From NCBI GenBank assembly GCA_949130495.1, contig OX422209.1, forward strand, positions 698,483,257 through 698,547,256: DNA of 64,000 bases. Direction: 5' to 3'. Shown here one piece after another: positions 1 to 11,278 of the stretch. Source of the stretch: Sambucus nigra. Its lineage: Eukaryota > Streptophyta > Magnoliopsida > Dipsacales > Adoxaceae. The notes beneath the pieces were generated by a model. The model had not been told where the DNA came from. It ran no database searches and saw nothing but the letters and a program-made list of their open reading frames with translations. Made by a program: the position numbers and the translations under genes. Every line of letters begins with the position of its first letter. The stretch's first letter is position 1.

Positions 1-752
1 AGGGTTGAGCATTCCATCTCATTTGTCATTAATATAGTTTTGTTCTTCATTTTTCCTTGCTTTGTAATTTAGTTTCCAGGCTTTGTAGTTAGTTTAATTT
101 CTTTAATTCTTGCTTTCCTAGTTTAATTAGTTGTAATTTAGTTTAATTCATGTATTACTCCTAGATAAATAGGGTCAGGATTTCGTTCCGCCATTAACGG
201 ACCCCGAGCTCCGAAAATTAGGTTTCGTGCAAAATTGTGTTTAATTGAACCCGAGCGTATTAAAGTCGGATTATTATGCATTTAACTTTCTTTGTCATGC
301 AACGTTAGTGTTTAAAGCGATAATACGAATTTAATCCGCATGTGACCAATTTTCGGTTAATTGTTCATTCTCGCAACTTTGGCTTAAATTCCTTATTGTG
401 TGAAGTTTATGGTTAATTGATAATGCTCGATTAAATTGCTCTCAAGCCGTAAGTCTAATTAATAAGTGTTTCGATCCATATGGTTGGATGATATCCCGAT
501 CCTCGCTTTACCTTTATTTAAACTTAACTTCTCTCTTTTCTTTTATTTTCATTCATACATCACCCTTTCCATTTTTATTCCTGGATTAATAATCTGTTAC
601 GAGCTATCAAACATTCTCTGTGGATTCGATAACCGACTTACCGTTATACTTGTATCGCAAGTGTAGTCGTATCTTAGGTTTGTTTGTATTAAGGCGGTGA
701 AACTAAAACACCGATTATGCACTTACACACACACATCTTTCACGCCTGATCA
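1..752 (+). repeat. Element A 5' LTR, right part only
   Basis: This matches 4806-5548 nearly base for base, with scattered substitutions and small indels. It ends ...CCTGATCA just before the primer-binding site, as the 3' LTR ends ...CCTAATCA. About 720 bp of the LTR lie to the left of the window. A short open frame at 466-666 recurs shifted in the other LTR copy and is not a gene. Confidence 0.88.
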
Positions 753-755
753 AAA

Positions 756-773
756 TGGCGCCGTTGCCGAGGA
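756..773 (+). other. Element A primer-binding site (tRNA-Asp)
   Basis: TGGCGCCGTTGCCGAGGA lies three bases after the LTR end. It is complementary to the 3' end of plant tRNA-Asp apart from one G-to-A change, which is the primer used by Athila-group elements. Confidence 0.85.
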
Positions 774-956
774 GTGTTTTTTTTATAGATTATAATTGTC
801 TTATTAGTTCGTAGTATTCTTTATTTTGTATTTTTATTCTTTCTTTTAACCTTTTTTGCAGGACTTTTTCATTTGAGCGCTAAGAACCGCTTGAATTTTG
901 CCGTGCGCGCTTCATCTTTGTGGAATTAGCCATCTCGAGGCTTTGTTGGGGTAAGC

Positions 957-2075
957 ATGTCTTATTCCAATCCTTTTGGTAAGCATTATGATAATTCTAA
1001 AAATCCCCATACTCCTATGACTTTTGGTCAATACTTAGAGTCCCAAAAAATTGCAACATCTAAAATGACTTTGGGTGAGTATTACAAAAGTCAAGCTTTG
1101 GAGCGCATGTATTTTGAGGACGATGATAATGATTTTGGGCCTTTACCTCCTTATAATTGGAATTTTGAAACGAATTGCAATAGTTTTCAAAACTCCTATA
1201 ATAATGAGTTTAACTTTTGTGCCGATAATGATTTTCAAACTCCTCATTTTCAAGTATCCGCACCTCGGCCTATGACTTTCGGTGAGGGTTTGCTTATGCT
1301 TGAGAATGAGAGGTATGAAGAACGTTATCGGGAAGAACATCGTTGTTGGGAGCAAGACTTGGATTTATTATTCGAATCCGACGACGATTTCTCTTCCGAG
1401 ACTTTTGAAGTCGAGGAATGTTTTGAACCAAATGAGGACTTTGTGCCTACTTTGGATCAAACCATTCATCACTTGGTCCATCTTGTAATTGAGAATGAAA
1501 ACGAGGATGAAATGGATGTAGTATCTATTTGTAATGAGATGATTTCTTCTTTGGATCCCAAAGAATAAAGTTTCATTGAAAATGATCCCATCTCCTTTGA
1601 AATTCCGACTTTGAGTGATGATAAATCATCTCTTGAGTTTGAATTTCTTTTCTCCCCATTTTCATTCTCCGTTATCACACCGTCACAAGTACGCGTTGAA
1701 TCGGTACCGAACTTCAAAACGTTTAACCCTTTCACCGATGAGGAATAATTACTCGATTTGCTTTCCATGAAGGCATCTTTGCCCTCATGTGCGCCACCTC
1801 CCATTCCGCTTGCTAAATCTTTGGGAGGAAATTCAGTTTTTTTTTATCCCCTAGTGTATTCGTCACCCATCCTATCCAAATCCCCCATCCTCCCTCCCAA
1901 ATTTTTAATTGGGGATGGTTCACCTTTTCCACCACCCACATGCCTTCCGTCGTTTGAACGAAATTCCTATTTTTTGGGAGGCATGCATGAAAGGGAGGGT
2001 CCACCGTTGATACACCAAAGTCAAATTGTATTTTGGGTGGACCCTAAAAAATTTAGACTTCTAGTGTATAGTTAG
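957..2075 (+). pseudogene. Element A single ORF, unrecognised acidic protein, two in-frame stops
   Basis: One reading frame runs from the ATG at 957 to 2075, 372 codons plus stop, interrupted only by TAA at 1566-1568 and TAA at 1746-1748. The three open stretches (203 codons, 59 codons, and the rest) are all in the same frame. The first part is rich in Asp, Glu, Asn, Phe and Tyr and repeats a short motif three times: MTFGQYLESQK, MTLGEYYKSQA and MTFGEGLLMLE. The last part is rich in Pro and Ser. I see no zinc knuckle, protease or RT motif, so this is not an ordinary gag-pol. Its position just after the primer-binding site is that of gag, so a structural or packaging role is possible but not shown. 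Two nonsense changes without any frameshift suggest that the frame was kept until recently. Confidence 0.6.
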
Positions 2076-2316
2076 TCAGGAGTCTAAATGATAGGTTGTA
2101 CATAGTTAGCTTTTTTTTTTCTTCTTTTTTTCCTTTTATTTTACTCTAATGTAATTAGTTAACTTTTTGTTATTTGTTTTCGCTATGCTCGTTACTAACT
2201 TGTTTTGTATAATCATAGGTCTCGCACTTTCCGGAGATCGCTCCATTTTGGGTAATATCTCTCTTTTCCTTCTTTAACTTGGTTCTTAATTAACATTGAG
2301 GACAATTTCAGGTTTT

Positions 2317-2333
2317 AAGTTAGGGGGTGTGGG
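2317..2333 (+). other. Internal polypurine-tract-like motif of element A
   Basis: AAGTTAGGGGGTGTGGG follows CATTGAGGACA (2294-2304). The same core, AAGTTAGGGGG, is repeated immediately before the 3' LTR. Athila elements carry such a motif after their coding region, so this may be a central or fossil priming site. Confidence 0.55.
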
Positions 2334-4060
2334 ATATTCTATCCATTCATTGGTAGTGTTCATGTTTTTGCTCACATGTTAGTTAATAAGTGTGCTTCTC
2401 TTAGAAAAATTAAAAATTTCAAAAAGATTTTCTTTCTTTTTTCTCCTTTTTTGGGGTTTTTTGCCCTTATTTTCGATGATAAATGTCAATAATTGCTCGA
2501 TCCAATAGACAACCCAACGATGCATGTTCTCGATTTTAGAAATTATTAGTCTTAGTCTCAATTATTGATATTATGAATAACTTCATGAATTAAACTTTAA
2601 TCCCATGAGCACATGAACTTTTCTTGTTATATTGATTTGGTTTAAGATTTTTATAACTCGGTAATGTTTTGTTGCATTGTATATGCTTACACCGAGTAAG
2701 CTTTGTACCTTTCATCGTTTGTGAGTGTATACAATATTCTTTTCTCATTGAAAGCAATGAATTCGTTGGTAATCTCACTATTCTTTCATTGATCGTTCAT
2801 TAATTGAGTTCATACTTGAAATGCGTTACTTGAGCATGATTTTCATATATTATTTTGACTCGAGAATTGCGTAAACTTTTGGAAATGATCATAGGCCATC
2901 TTTGTTATATCACCCATATTAGCCTTAACCTCACCCTATATGTTTACCCTCGTCAACCCCTTTTAGCCTAAATATAGCCTTTCGTTTCATAACCCAATTC
3001 CCATAACCAACTTTAAATTGGAGTTTTAAACCATACATACACTTTTCATACCTTTGTTTGGAATGTTACTTGGGATTGAATGTTGTTATTGTGATGTCGG
3101 TTGCAATTTAGGTATATGAGAGTTTGATAAGTGAAAAGAAAAAGTGATGAAAAAAAGAAAGCAAAAAGCAAAAGAAAACAAAAGAAAAAATGAGAAAAAG
3201 AAGAAAAGAAAATAAAGAGAAAGTTTGTAAATGTTGTATATAGTTCAATAGGCTTTGATTACTCTCCAGTTTTCATCTCCGAACACTTTGAATCCGTACA
3301 TAGTAATTTCATTTCATAACCCTAGCCTAACCTACATTATAACCCTATACAAGTCCTATGTGATCTTAGGGTGAATTTAATTTAAAAGTTGAAATAGTTT
3401 TGATAATCTGTGAAAATGCACTTCGCCTCCTTTAATGAGCGGTATCTTTCATTGAGATTACAATTTTTCATTTTATATATAACGTTCTTCATTTGTGACA
3501 TGTGTGTGGCCTAGTTTCCATTTACATTTACTTTTTATGCCCGCATGTTTCGTGTGTTAACTCCTTGTTTCGAGTGAATTCGCTTGATGAGTGTTATGCC
3601 CGTAAGGATTGAATATATGCTTGCTTTAATTTTAATCCGATTTATTTAAGTTTTTGCCAAATCACACTTTGCATGTGCTCGCTCCCCTCCCACATTTTAA
3701 GGTTTCAATTCTATGAGGTTCATTCTATAATGTTAATTATTTGGACTTTTGTTTGAATTCATTCAATGTGCTAATAATGCGTATGGAATCCTTTTCGCCA
3801 TTTTGGGCTTGTCGGATGTTGGTTTGGGCTTATTTTGAGGAAACCATGTGATGTTTATGGGTAGCATCCCTGAAAACACTCACGAGACTACACACGTCCA
3901 CTAGGGTAACCTAGGGGTTTAACGGCTTATTGCATACGCTAAATGCAATCGAATCACTCGCAAAAGTGGCCTTAGTCATTTATACCATATTTTTATACTA
4001 TCTCCTGTTTTGTTTTACTTGTTGTTCTTGTTTCATCCTATTTCATTGCTAGGGACTAGC
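2334..4060. other. Element A internal non-coding region
   Basis: About 1.7 kb of AT-rich sequence without a supported gene on either strand. A nearly pure purine stretch (AAAGAAAAG-like) occupies roughly 3126-3222. Short open frames here have no recognisable motifs. Confidence 0.6.
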
Positions 4061-4067
4061 AATGTGT

Positions 4068-4080
4068 AAGTTAGGGGGCG
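4068..4080 (+). other. Element A polypurine tract
   Basis: AAGTTAGGGGGCG directly abuts the TG of the 3' LTR at 4081. It is the expected primer for plus-strand DNA synthesis. Confidence 0.75.
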
Positions 4081-5548
4081 TGATAATACGAAAATATTGT
4101 GTATTTCATCTCTCGAACCTACGCATTTTAGCACCCTCGGGTGCCTTAATCTCTATATTTAAGCCCGTTAACCAGATAACCTCGGTTTATATTTTTAACA
4201 TGCTATATGAGGTATAATTGGGCTTTTGTAGGTATTTAGGTACTAAGTATGGAGTTCAGACGCATTCCGCTCAAGTTCCGTATGCAATCGCACGTTCAAG
4301 GGTAATTCGGTCTTTTCACAGTTTGGGCACCTGGTCCGACATCTCACAAAACTTTTATCCCTCCTCGACAGCTTTGTGTGGCCGCAAACGGTGCGCGATT
4401 AGGATCCCTAATGAAGAAGTTACAGCACTTTTGGTGGAAGAGAAAAATAAGGAAACCAATTGAGGGGGAGAAGAGAGGAAGAAAGACCATGCAGTGTGCT
4501 GTCTTGAATCTGCCCTGCTTGATCAATCGATCGATCAAAAGGATCTATCGATCGATCCTTATCAACATGGGATATTTTGGTCTTGATCGATCGATCGACC
4601 AAAGGGGTCGATCGATCGATGCCCTGTTTTCTGCCGATATTTTCCTTTTCTTTTCTTTCTTCTTTTGATTTGTTACAACTTACTATATAACCCAATTTTG
4701 TTGTAATATCAGATATACTTAGTTTTAGAAGACATTTTAGGTTAGGGTTTGGTTTGGAGAGCTCATCTTCTTCTCTTCTTGGGATGATATCCAATTGGTT
4801 TTGTAAGGTTGAACTTTCCATCTCATTTGCCATTAATATCGTTTTGTTCTTCATTTTTCCTTGATTTGTAATTTAGTTTCCATGCTTTGTAGTTAGTTTA
4901 ATTGCTTTAATTATTGATTTCCTAGTTTAATTTGTTGTAATTTAGTTTAATTCATGTATTACCCCTAGAAAATAGGGTCGGGATTTCGTTCCGCCATTAA
5001 TGGGCCCCGAGCTCCGAAAATTAGGTTTCGTGCAAAATTGTGTTCAATTGAACCCGAGCGTATTAAAGTTGGATTATTATGCGTTTAACTTTCTTTGTCA
5101 TGCAACGTTAGTGCTTAAAGAGATAATCCGAATTTAATCCGCATGCGACCAATTTTCGGTTAATTTTTTATTCTCGAAACTTTGGCTTAAATTCCTTATT
5201 GTGTGAAGTTTATGGTTAATTGATAATAAATTGCTCTCGAGCCGGAATTCTAATTAATAAGTGTTTCGATCCGTATGGTTGGATGATATCCCGATCCTCA
5301 CTTTACCTTTATTTAGACTTAACTTCTCTCTTTTCTTTTATTTAGATTCATACATCACCCTTTTACACTTTTATTCCTGGATTAATAATCTGTTACGATC
5401 TATCAAACATTCTTTGTGGATTCGATACCCGACTTACCGCTATACTTGTATCGCAAGTGTAGTCGTCACTTAGGTTCATTTGTATTAAGGCGATGAAACT
5501 AAAACAACGATTGTGCCCTTACACGCGCACACCTTTCATGCCTAATCA
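4081..5548 (+). repeat. Element A 3' LTR (1468 bp)
   Basis: Begins TGATAATACG and ends CCTAATCA, with terminal TG...CA. It holds a TATA box at 4683-4690 and four blocks of alternating CGAT palindromes between 4523 and 4620. The right 743 bp match the 5' LTR copy at the window start. Its end marks the junction with element B. Confidence 0.88.
4683..4690 (+). promoter_or_regulatory. TATA box in element A LTR
   Basis: CTATATAA inside the 3' LTR, in a position suited to driving element transcription from the equivalent site in the 5' LTR. It lies about 60 bp downstream of the CGAT palindrome cluster. Confidence 0.5.
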
Positions 5549-6924
5549 CCTTCCCTAGTCTTGGATTTGATAGTCATATCATCCACATAGACCTCAACCT
5601 CTTTGTGAATCAGATCATGCAGGATGGTTGTGGAAGCCCTCTGATAGGTAGCCCCAACGTTCTTGAGACTAAATGGATTGACAATGTAGCAAAAGGTTCC
5701 CCATGGGGTGATGAATGCAATTTTTTCTTGATGGTATGGGTGCATTTTGATTTAGTTGTATCCGGCAAACACGTCGACGAATGACTTGAGATCATGACTG
5801 GCTGTGTTGTCCAAGATCATGTCAATATTGGGTACCGGGTAATCATCCTTTGGAGAGGCTTTGTTCAAGTCCCAGTAGTCTACACATATCCGAACTTTTC
5901 CTCCTGATTTTGGCACAGGCACTATGTTGGCTAGCCATGTGGGATATTCGATCACACGAATGAAACCTACGTTCAACTGTTTGGCCACCTCTTCTTTGAT
6001 CTTGAGTGACCATTCGGTGCAGATCTTTCTCAACTTTTGTTTAACCGGATTTTAATCTGGGAGAGTGGGAATCTCATGCCGAGCTATTTCAGGATCAATG
6101 CCGGGCATATCGTCATAGGACCATGCGAAGACATCCACAAATTCCTTTAGCTATTCTTCGAGTTGTGCACGCTCATGCTCGTTAAGGGTAGCCCCTATCC
6201 TAATCATGCACAGTTGGCTACTTGAACCGAGGTTAATAACAATAGACTCTTCTAAATTAACTTGAACACGGTTATATTGTTTATTATTAGCCTTATTTAG
6301 ATCAGTTAAGAATTGTTCATTTTCAAAATCATCATCATCAAAAGTTTGATTAGAATCTAAAGAATTAATGTAAGGCACAACAAGATACTCAAAACCTTCG
6401 TTTATTTCATTGATAGGAAAAACAACATTAAAAACCTCATCAAAGGAGGTCTCGATTACATTTGAGCAAAGATAGACAACAGAAGAAGAAATAGGGTAAA
6501 CATTGGGATTATGGGAGATTTTAGAAGGTAGAACTGGTGCAACATGCCAGTTGAGGAGAGGTGTATTAACAACCTTAATCAGTTGGGACATATTCAGTGA
6601 TGTAGTGCCTGAGTAAACCATGCAGAGTGTTAGCACCAGCGTACGTAAGTTAAAGGAATATTCTGAGTCACTTTCCTCAGTCTCTTCGGTATCTTTGATG
6701 AGCGGTTGTATATGGTGTTGGGAACTCTCGGCCCATAGGTACTTGTCTTGGAAGAAGATCTCCATTCCAAGCTTTATCTTCTTGTCTGTATGGTCATACC
6801 ATGGTTCTAGAAAGCTCCAAAAGGGGAAGTCTTCTCCCTCTTTGATGAATCGTTCATTCAAGGAGTCACCTGAGATAGTCTGGATGCAGTCTAGTCCTCT
6901 CTTTGGTCGAGACTGGCGGATCAT
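5549..6924 (-). pseudogene. Element B pol: linker and N-terminal two thirds of reverse transcriptase
   Basis: A single frame runs from 6924 down to 5549, broken by TAG at 6151-6153, TAA near 6050 and TAA at 5752-5754. Visible RT motifs, in order, are VFAWSYDDMPG, NPVKQKLRK, VRICVDYWDLNKASPKDDYP (normally DYRDLN), FVDVFAGYN, FITPWGTFCY, LKNVGATYQRA and EVYVDDM with the catalytic YVDD. The frame is cut soon after YVDDM by the insertion of element A. The stops are of the CAA/CAG-to-TAA/TAG kind, and a conserved Arg has become Trp, so the copy is inactive. Confidence 0.82.
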
Positions 6925-8154
6925 TCTGAGATCTTGTTCTGATGATTGATACCCTAAACCATAAGGAGGGAAAGCTTTCTTCAGTTTAATCGGCTCGAGT
7001 ATCCCTTGCTATCTTTGTCCTAGCCCCAGTCCGGACATGAAGTGCATGTTTCTGAACATATGAATCAAATTGACGTTTCCATAAGGGTCGTATTCTGAAC
7101 AAACCCTTTCTTTGAAGTCGTCCCCTGCCGGGAGTAGGAGTGGTTCAACTCGGAATCCTGATAGGAGCATATCATTTTATCGCTGCTGTATCTCAAGAAT
7201 TGGACTGCTGGCACTCGCACCCTTAGCATTGTCGTCGTCGCCCAAAATGGTGAAGAACTTTAATTTTTGATGGAGTGAGGAAGACACATCCTTGATACTA
7301 TGGAGGCACGGTCATCCTAAAAATAGGTTGAAACAAGTTGGGATGTCAATAACTTGGAATTCGATGACATGGTTTATAGGGCCAACCCCTATTACAAGAT
7401 TTATAGATCTCATCACCTCTCGATAATTATTATCGTAGGCACGTACAACAGTGGAGTATGGAGTGAGGTCACTTTCTTTCAGTCCTAAACATTTGAAGGT
7501 TCTCAATGGGAAGACATTCAAGGTGGATCCATTATCTACAAGAGAGAGTGGCACAACCTTCCCCATAAGTTTGACTGAGACATTTATTGAATGATTGTGG
7601 TTTGGCCCAATCTTGGGGATTTCTTCTTCGGAAAAGGATAGCATTCGGGTAGAGGTAAAGGATCCGACCAAATTTATTGCTTCCTTTGGTGTGGTAGAAG
7701 GAGGAACTGTGGGTCCAGTGAGCAACTTGATCAAAGCGTTTTTGTGCAGCTGAGAAGACATGAAAAGACCCCATAGAGTGATGTTATCTTGAGTTTTCTT
7801 TAGTTGATTGAGGATCTTGCTCTTCTTGAGGGTCATCTCTGGCATAGGAAGGTCTTCCATGCCCTTCCCCTTGCTATTGGCTGGTAGTGAGTTTGGGATC
7901 TGGTAATGCCTCCCTAATCTGGTCATGTAATTTACTGAAGAAGGGAAGAACATGAATCCCGTTTCCTTGTCAACCTCGGGTTGTTCAATTACCTTGTTTA
8001 TTTCTCCGAGGAGTTCTTTAAATGATATCATCCCACACATGTTGGCTATCGGGCTAGTTTTCTCTGAAGCTTGCTCTTCATTCAAATCTTTGAATTCTTC
8101 CCCCCATCCGGTGGCAATAATTCTATCTTTCCATGTAAAGTCGATACATTCCAC
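6925..8154 (-). pseudogene. Element B aspartic protease region and G-patch-like segment
   Basis: The frame 8154-7312 encodes about 280 residues ending in a retroviral-type aspartic protease. It shows LSLVDNGSTLNVFPL, where DNGS replaces the usual DTG/DSG active site as in many Tat elements, then VVRAYDN, and the flap-like segment IEFQVIDIP...FLG. The frame stops at TGA (7312-7314) where LGRPW is expected, consistent with CGA to TGA. Downstream, near 7000-7045, the reading GLGLGQR-stop-QGI resembles the G-patch motif found between protease and RT in this group. The protease would cleave gag-pol; here it is not expressible as one protein. Confidence 0.72.
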
Positions 8155-9996
8155 AACTTCAACGCCTTCTTCATACAGGTCTTCCCAATCAGTGGGGATG
8201 TGTAAGGGTGAAGGGACCAGGCGCCCTTATAGCTTCAAAGCATCGAATGACTCGGTGATACTGCAAATTCTATTGGTTTGTCTGAATAATTCTGCCATAA
8301 TCTGGATAACATTATCCAGGCTGACTTTATCAGTCGGTACTACCCAACTATCTGACTCTCGAGCCCATTTTCGTGCTTCTAAGAACAACGAACTGAACCT
8401 TTGGCAATCAATGATCATTTGTGAGGGCAATTTGAGCATGAACTCTACGAGTTGGTTTAAGACTTATGTAATTCAATACTTCCATTTTCAGAACGGGTAC
8501 GGACGGAAATGCATGCTCTAGAAAGGAGTAACAGTGCCTGATCAGCGAGGCTAGTGGGGTGTAGGAGGAAATATGGGAAAATTTGGAGAGGTTTGGGAGA
8601 GTATATGGGTGTGATTTGAGTTGAGGGATCAAATTCTAGGTTGTCTTATAAGAAGATGGCATTGGGGTGATTTGGGAGTGGGTTGTGAGTAGTGTTTGAC
8701 TTAGGATTGGCTGGTGGGGCAATGGTACCTCGGTCAATTAGACCTTGGATTATGTTTTGGAGGTGAAAGCATTGGTTTGTGGTATGGCCAGCTGTTTGGT
8801 GAAAGGCGCAATGGGCATCTGCCTTGAAGTTTCTTGGGAGTGGATTTGGTAATGGAGGAGGATCTAAGGGTTTGATAAGGTTTCGTCTTAGTAGGGCTTA
8901 ATAAACTTTGGATAGGGGAGCATGGATCTCGGTGTATTCTTTTTGGACTGGGATGGGGCGTCTTTCTGGTGCCCATGATGTGGTTGGTTAAGAGATGTTG
9001 TTGATAGTTGAGACTGTGGCACTAGCAGGCTTATCATATTTCCTGGGGGTGAACTATCCGGACACCTTCTTCGGTTCGACATCTGTTTTAGCAAGACCTT
9101 CCTCGATTTCTACTCCTGCTTCTTTGAGATCTCAGAAGTGAGGATAGTATAGTCCTCCCATCGTTGCTCGAATATAGGGAAAGAAGTTCTTCTTCACTAT
9201 GGTAACTTGTTCTTCCTCGGAAGGCCGATTGGTCATGGTAGTTGATTTTTCCCTCCACTGGGCTATGAAGTTACTGACTGATTCCCCAGAGTTCTATTTG
9301 AGCAACTCTAAATCACGGTGGGTGACCTCAAGCTCTTCATTGTATTTGTACTGTGACATGAATTCTCGAGCTACATCCTCCCAGCTATGGATTCTAGACT
9401 CTCCGAGAGACAAAAACCATCGGAGGGAGCTATCCTTCAAAGTTTGCTGAAACAATTGGGCCAGAACTTCATCAAAAGCCCCTAGTAGAGTCATGGAATG
9501 GTGATAACTGCGGAGATGAACAATCGGGGGTCCACTTCCTCCGAATTTCTCGATATTTGACATCTTGAACTTCTCGGGTAATCTCGCTTTAGGATAAGGA
9601 GACATGTAGGTGTAGTCCATGTAATTCCCCGAGATTTTGACTTGGTCAGACTTCTTGGTGAGCCTCTTGAGGTCCTCATTGACTTTGTTCAGCTTTTCTT
9701 CCTTCGGATCAATGATCATAAGCAAGTTGGCCCCATGCTGGTCAAGGTTTAGCATCAGAAGCTGGGCATGTGGCGACCCATTAATAGGAGGGGCATGTGG
9801 ACTCTTCGAGAACCCAGATAGGCTCGGGTGGAACCATAGCGCGAGTAAATAGGGCCTCGGGATCTTGAGGAATGAGAACCTGGTTTTGTTTCATCTCTCG
9901 GACCTCAGTTTGGAGGTTGTCAATCATAGACACGAGCTGAGCTAGGACTGTCGTCAGATCCGACTGCACAATGGGCATTTGATATGTGTTCTCCAT
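8155..9996 (-). pseudogene. Element B gag, broken into several frames
   Basis: The likely start is ATG at 9996 (MENTYQMP). The N-terminal part runs to about 9800, where a 1-nt frameshift leads into the frame 9755-9294. That frame holds the retrotransposon gag capsid domain with PEKFKMSNIEKFGGSGPP, LFQQTLKDSSLRWF and REFMSQYKYN. Further down, minus-strand translation near 8710-8840 gives a Tat-type finger, CAFHQTAGHTTNQC. The segment between 8155 and 8700 is too decayed to assign frame by frame. Gag would form the virus-like particle and bind the RNA. Confidence 0.72.
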
Positions 9997-11260
9997 GGAA
10001 AGCGAATGGATACCGAACTCGAAAGAGGTAGTAGGGGAACGAACAGAACTCCAGGGTGACTTGCCTGAAGATCGAAGCCAATAAGGAGCCAGGCCAAGGG
10101 TTTGCGATCGACTTAAGAAGGCGCAAAAATGGGATTTATTTTTGAGAAAAAGGGATGAATTTTTTTTTTTGAGATGAAAAAACATTTTTTTTTTGGATTT
10201 TTGATAAAGAGAGGAGAAATGTTTTTAGCTTTTTGATAAATAAGGGAGACATGTTTTTGAATTTTTTTTGGGAGATGGACCTCAGCATGATTATTATAAT
10301 TATTATGTTCTCACTTGTATTAAATTCTCCTAAATGCAAAATAAAATGCCGGACGGGACCGAGCCTGGAAAAGTTGGGTTTATAATATATGCAAAGCTAT
10401 GGCTGGACTTGTAACCAGGCTCATGGACAAGGTCCCGTTTTAAAAATGCACGAAAATTTGGGCGGCTGGCCGACTTGGAATTTCGACAGAGTTTCGGGTA
10501 GAAACCGGCAATCTAACATGTGTGTCCTAGGCTTGACACCTATATACGAGTATGCAGTTTGGTTGGGTGAATCGGAAAGGGTTCCCCCTTTGGCTTGACT
10601 TCCATGATATACGTCTTTCTCTTGCGGGAAATCGGTACGTGTGGACAAGCCATTTGATATACCCGAGTGTACGTGAATTGCCTCACTATATACCTCATGG
10701 AGATGGTATGTGTGAGAGAAAATTCGAAATACTCGGCATACGTGAACGAGTTACCTGTGACATACCTCCCGTCATAACTTCGGTCGAGCGGTACGATGCG
10801 GGGGGAACCGTTCGATATACGTCGAAGTTACTTGGCTAATGGAAGGTGAGAGTCATATCGCTTAGGCTAACTGTGCCCTGCCGGACCAGCGCCCATCACG
10901 AAGTGACCCTCCAGTTACTGGGTAAAATTTAGTCAATAATAATGCTCTTTGGTGAAGTCGTGTGAATCATGCATGATTCTCTTATTAGTATCTTATGATG
11001 AGAGTATTTTTCTTGATCACGCCCAACGGGTAGAAAAGTATGAGTACCAATGATATACCAAGTATGGGTGATGCGTGAAACATGTGGATATATGTGACCC
11101 TAGGTGCACGTGGTGTGAAGTGTACATGGAGAATTTTCTACAAGTGTGTGAATTGAAGCATAAGCATGAGGGTACACATGAGTAATAAAAAGGAACATGG
11201 AAATAGGGGAAAATATAAACAAACATAACATCCATGTAAATAGAGTCTAACCCTCATAAG
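9997..11260 (-). other. Element B untranslated leader
   Basis: About 1.26 kb between primer-binding site and gag. No gene is supported on either strand. It contains T-rich runs (10157-10275 on the plus strand) and several scattered GATATAC/TACGTG words around 10600-10830 that do not form a clear repeat. Confidence 0.6.
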
Positions 11261-11278
11261 TTCCCAGCACAGTCGCCA
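11261..11278 (-). other. Element B primer-binding site (tRNA-Arg-like)
   Basis: On the minus strand the sequence is TGGCGACTGTGCTGGGAA, one base after the LTR end. It resembles the TGGCGACTCTGCTGGGGA type used by Tat/Ogre elements, which is attributed to tRNA-Arg. Two differences suggest decay. Confidence 0.7.

Larger units (their letters stand above)
1..5548 (+). mobile_element. Element A: non-autonomous Athila-like LTR retrotransposon (LARD-like), left end cut by window
   Basis: Two direct repeats (1-752 and the right part of 4081-5548) flank an internal region that begins with a tRNA-Asp primer-binding site and ends with a polypurine tract, so the element is read on the plus strand. The internal region is about 3.3 kb and shows no protease, RT, RNase H or integrase, only one unrecognised ORF and long AT-rich sequence. 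A tRNA-Asp primer and the GAGGACA...AAGTTAGGGGG motif downstream of the ORF are typical of Athila-group gypsy elements, so it probably depends on an Athila-type partner for replication. It interrupts the RT of element B at 5548/5549. The left target-site copy lies outside the window, so the target duplication cannot be tested. Confidence 0.8.

Noticed and set aside
1758..2075. Separate second gene in element A
   Set aside because: It is in the same frame as the upstream ORF and is better read as its C-terminal part after two nonsense changes.
4218..4854. Short frames in the element A 3' LTR as genes
   Set aside because: They overlap on both strands around the TATA box and CGAT palindromes and carry no motif.
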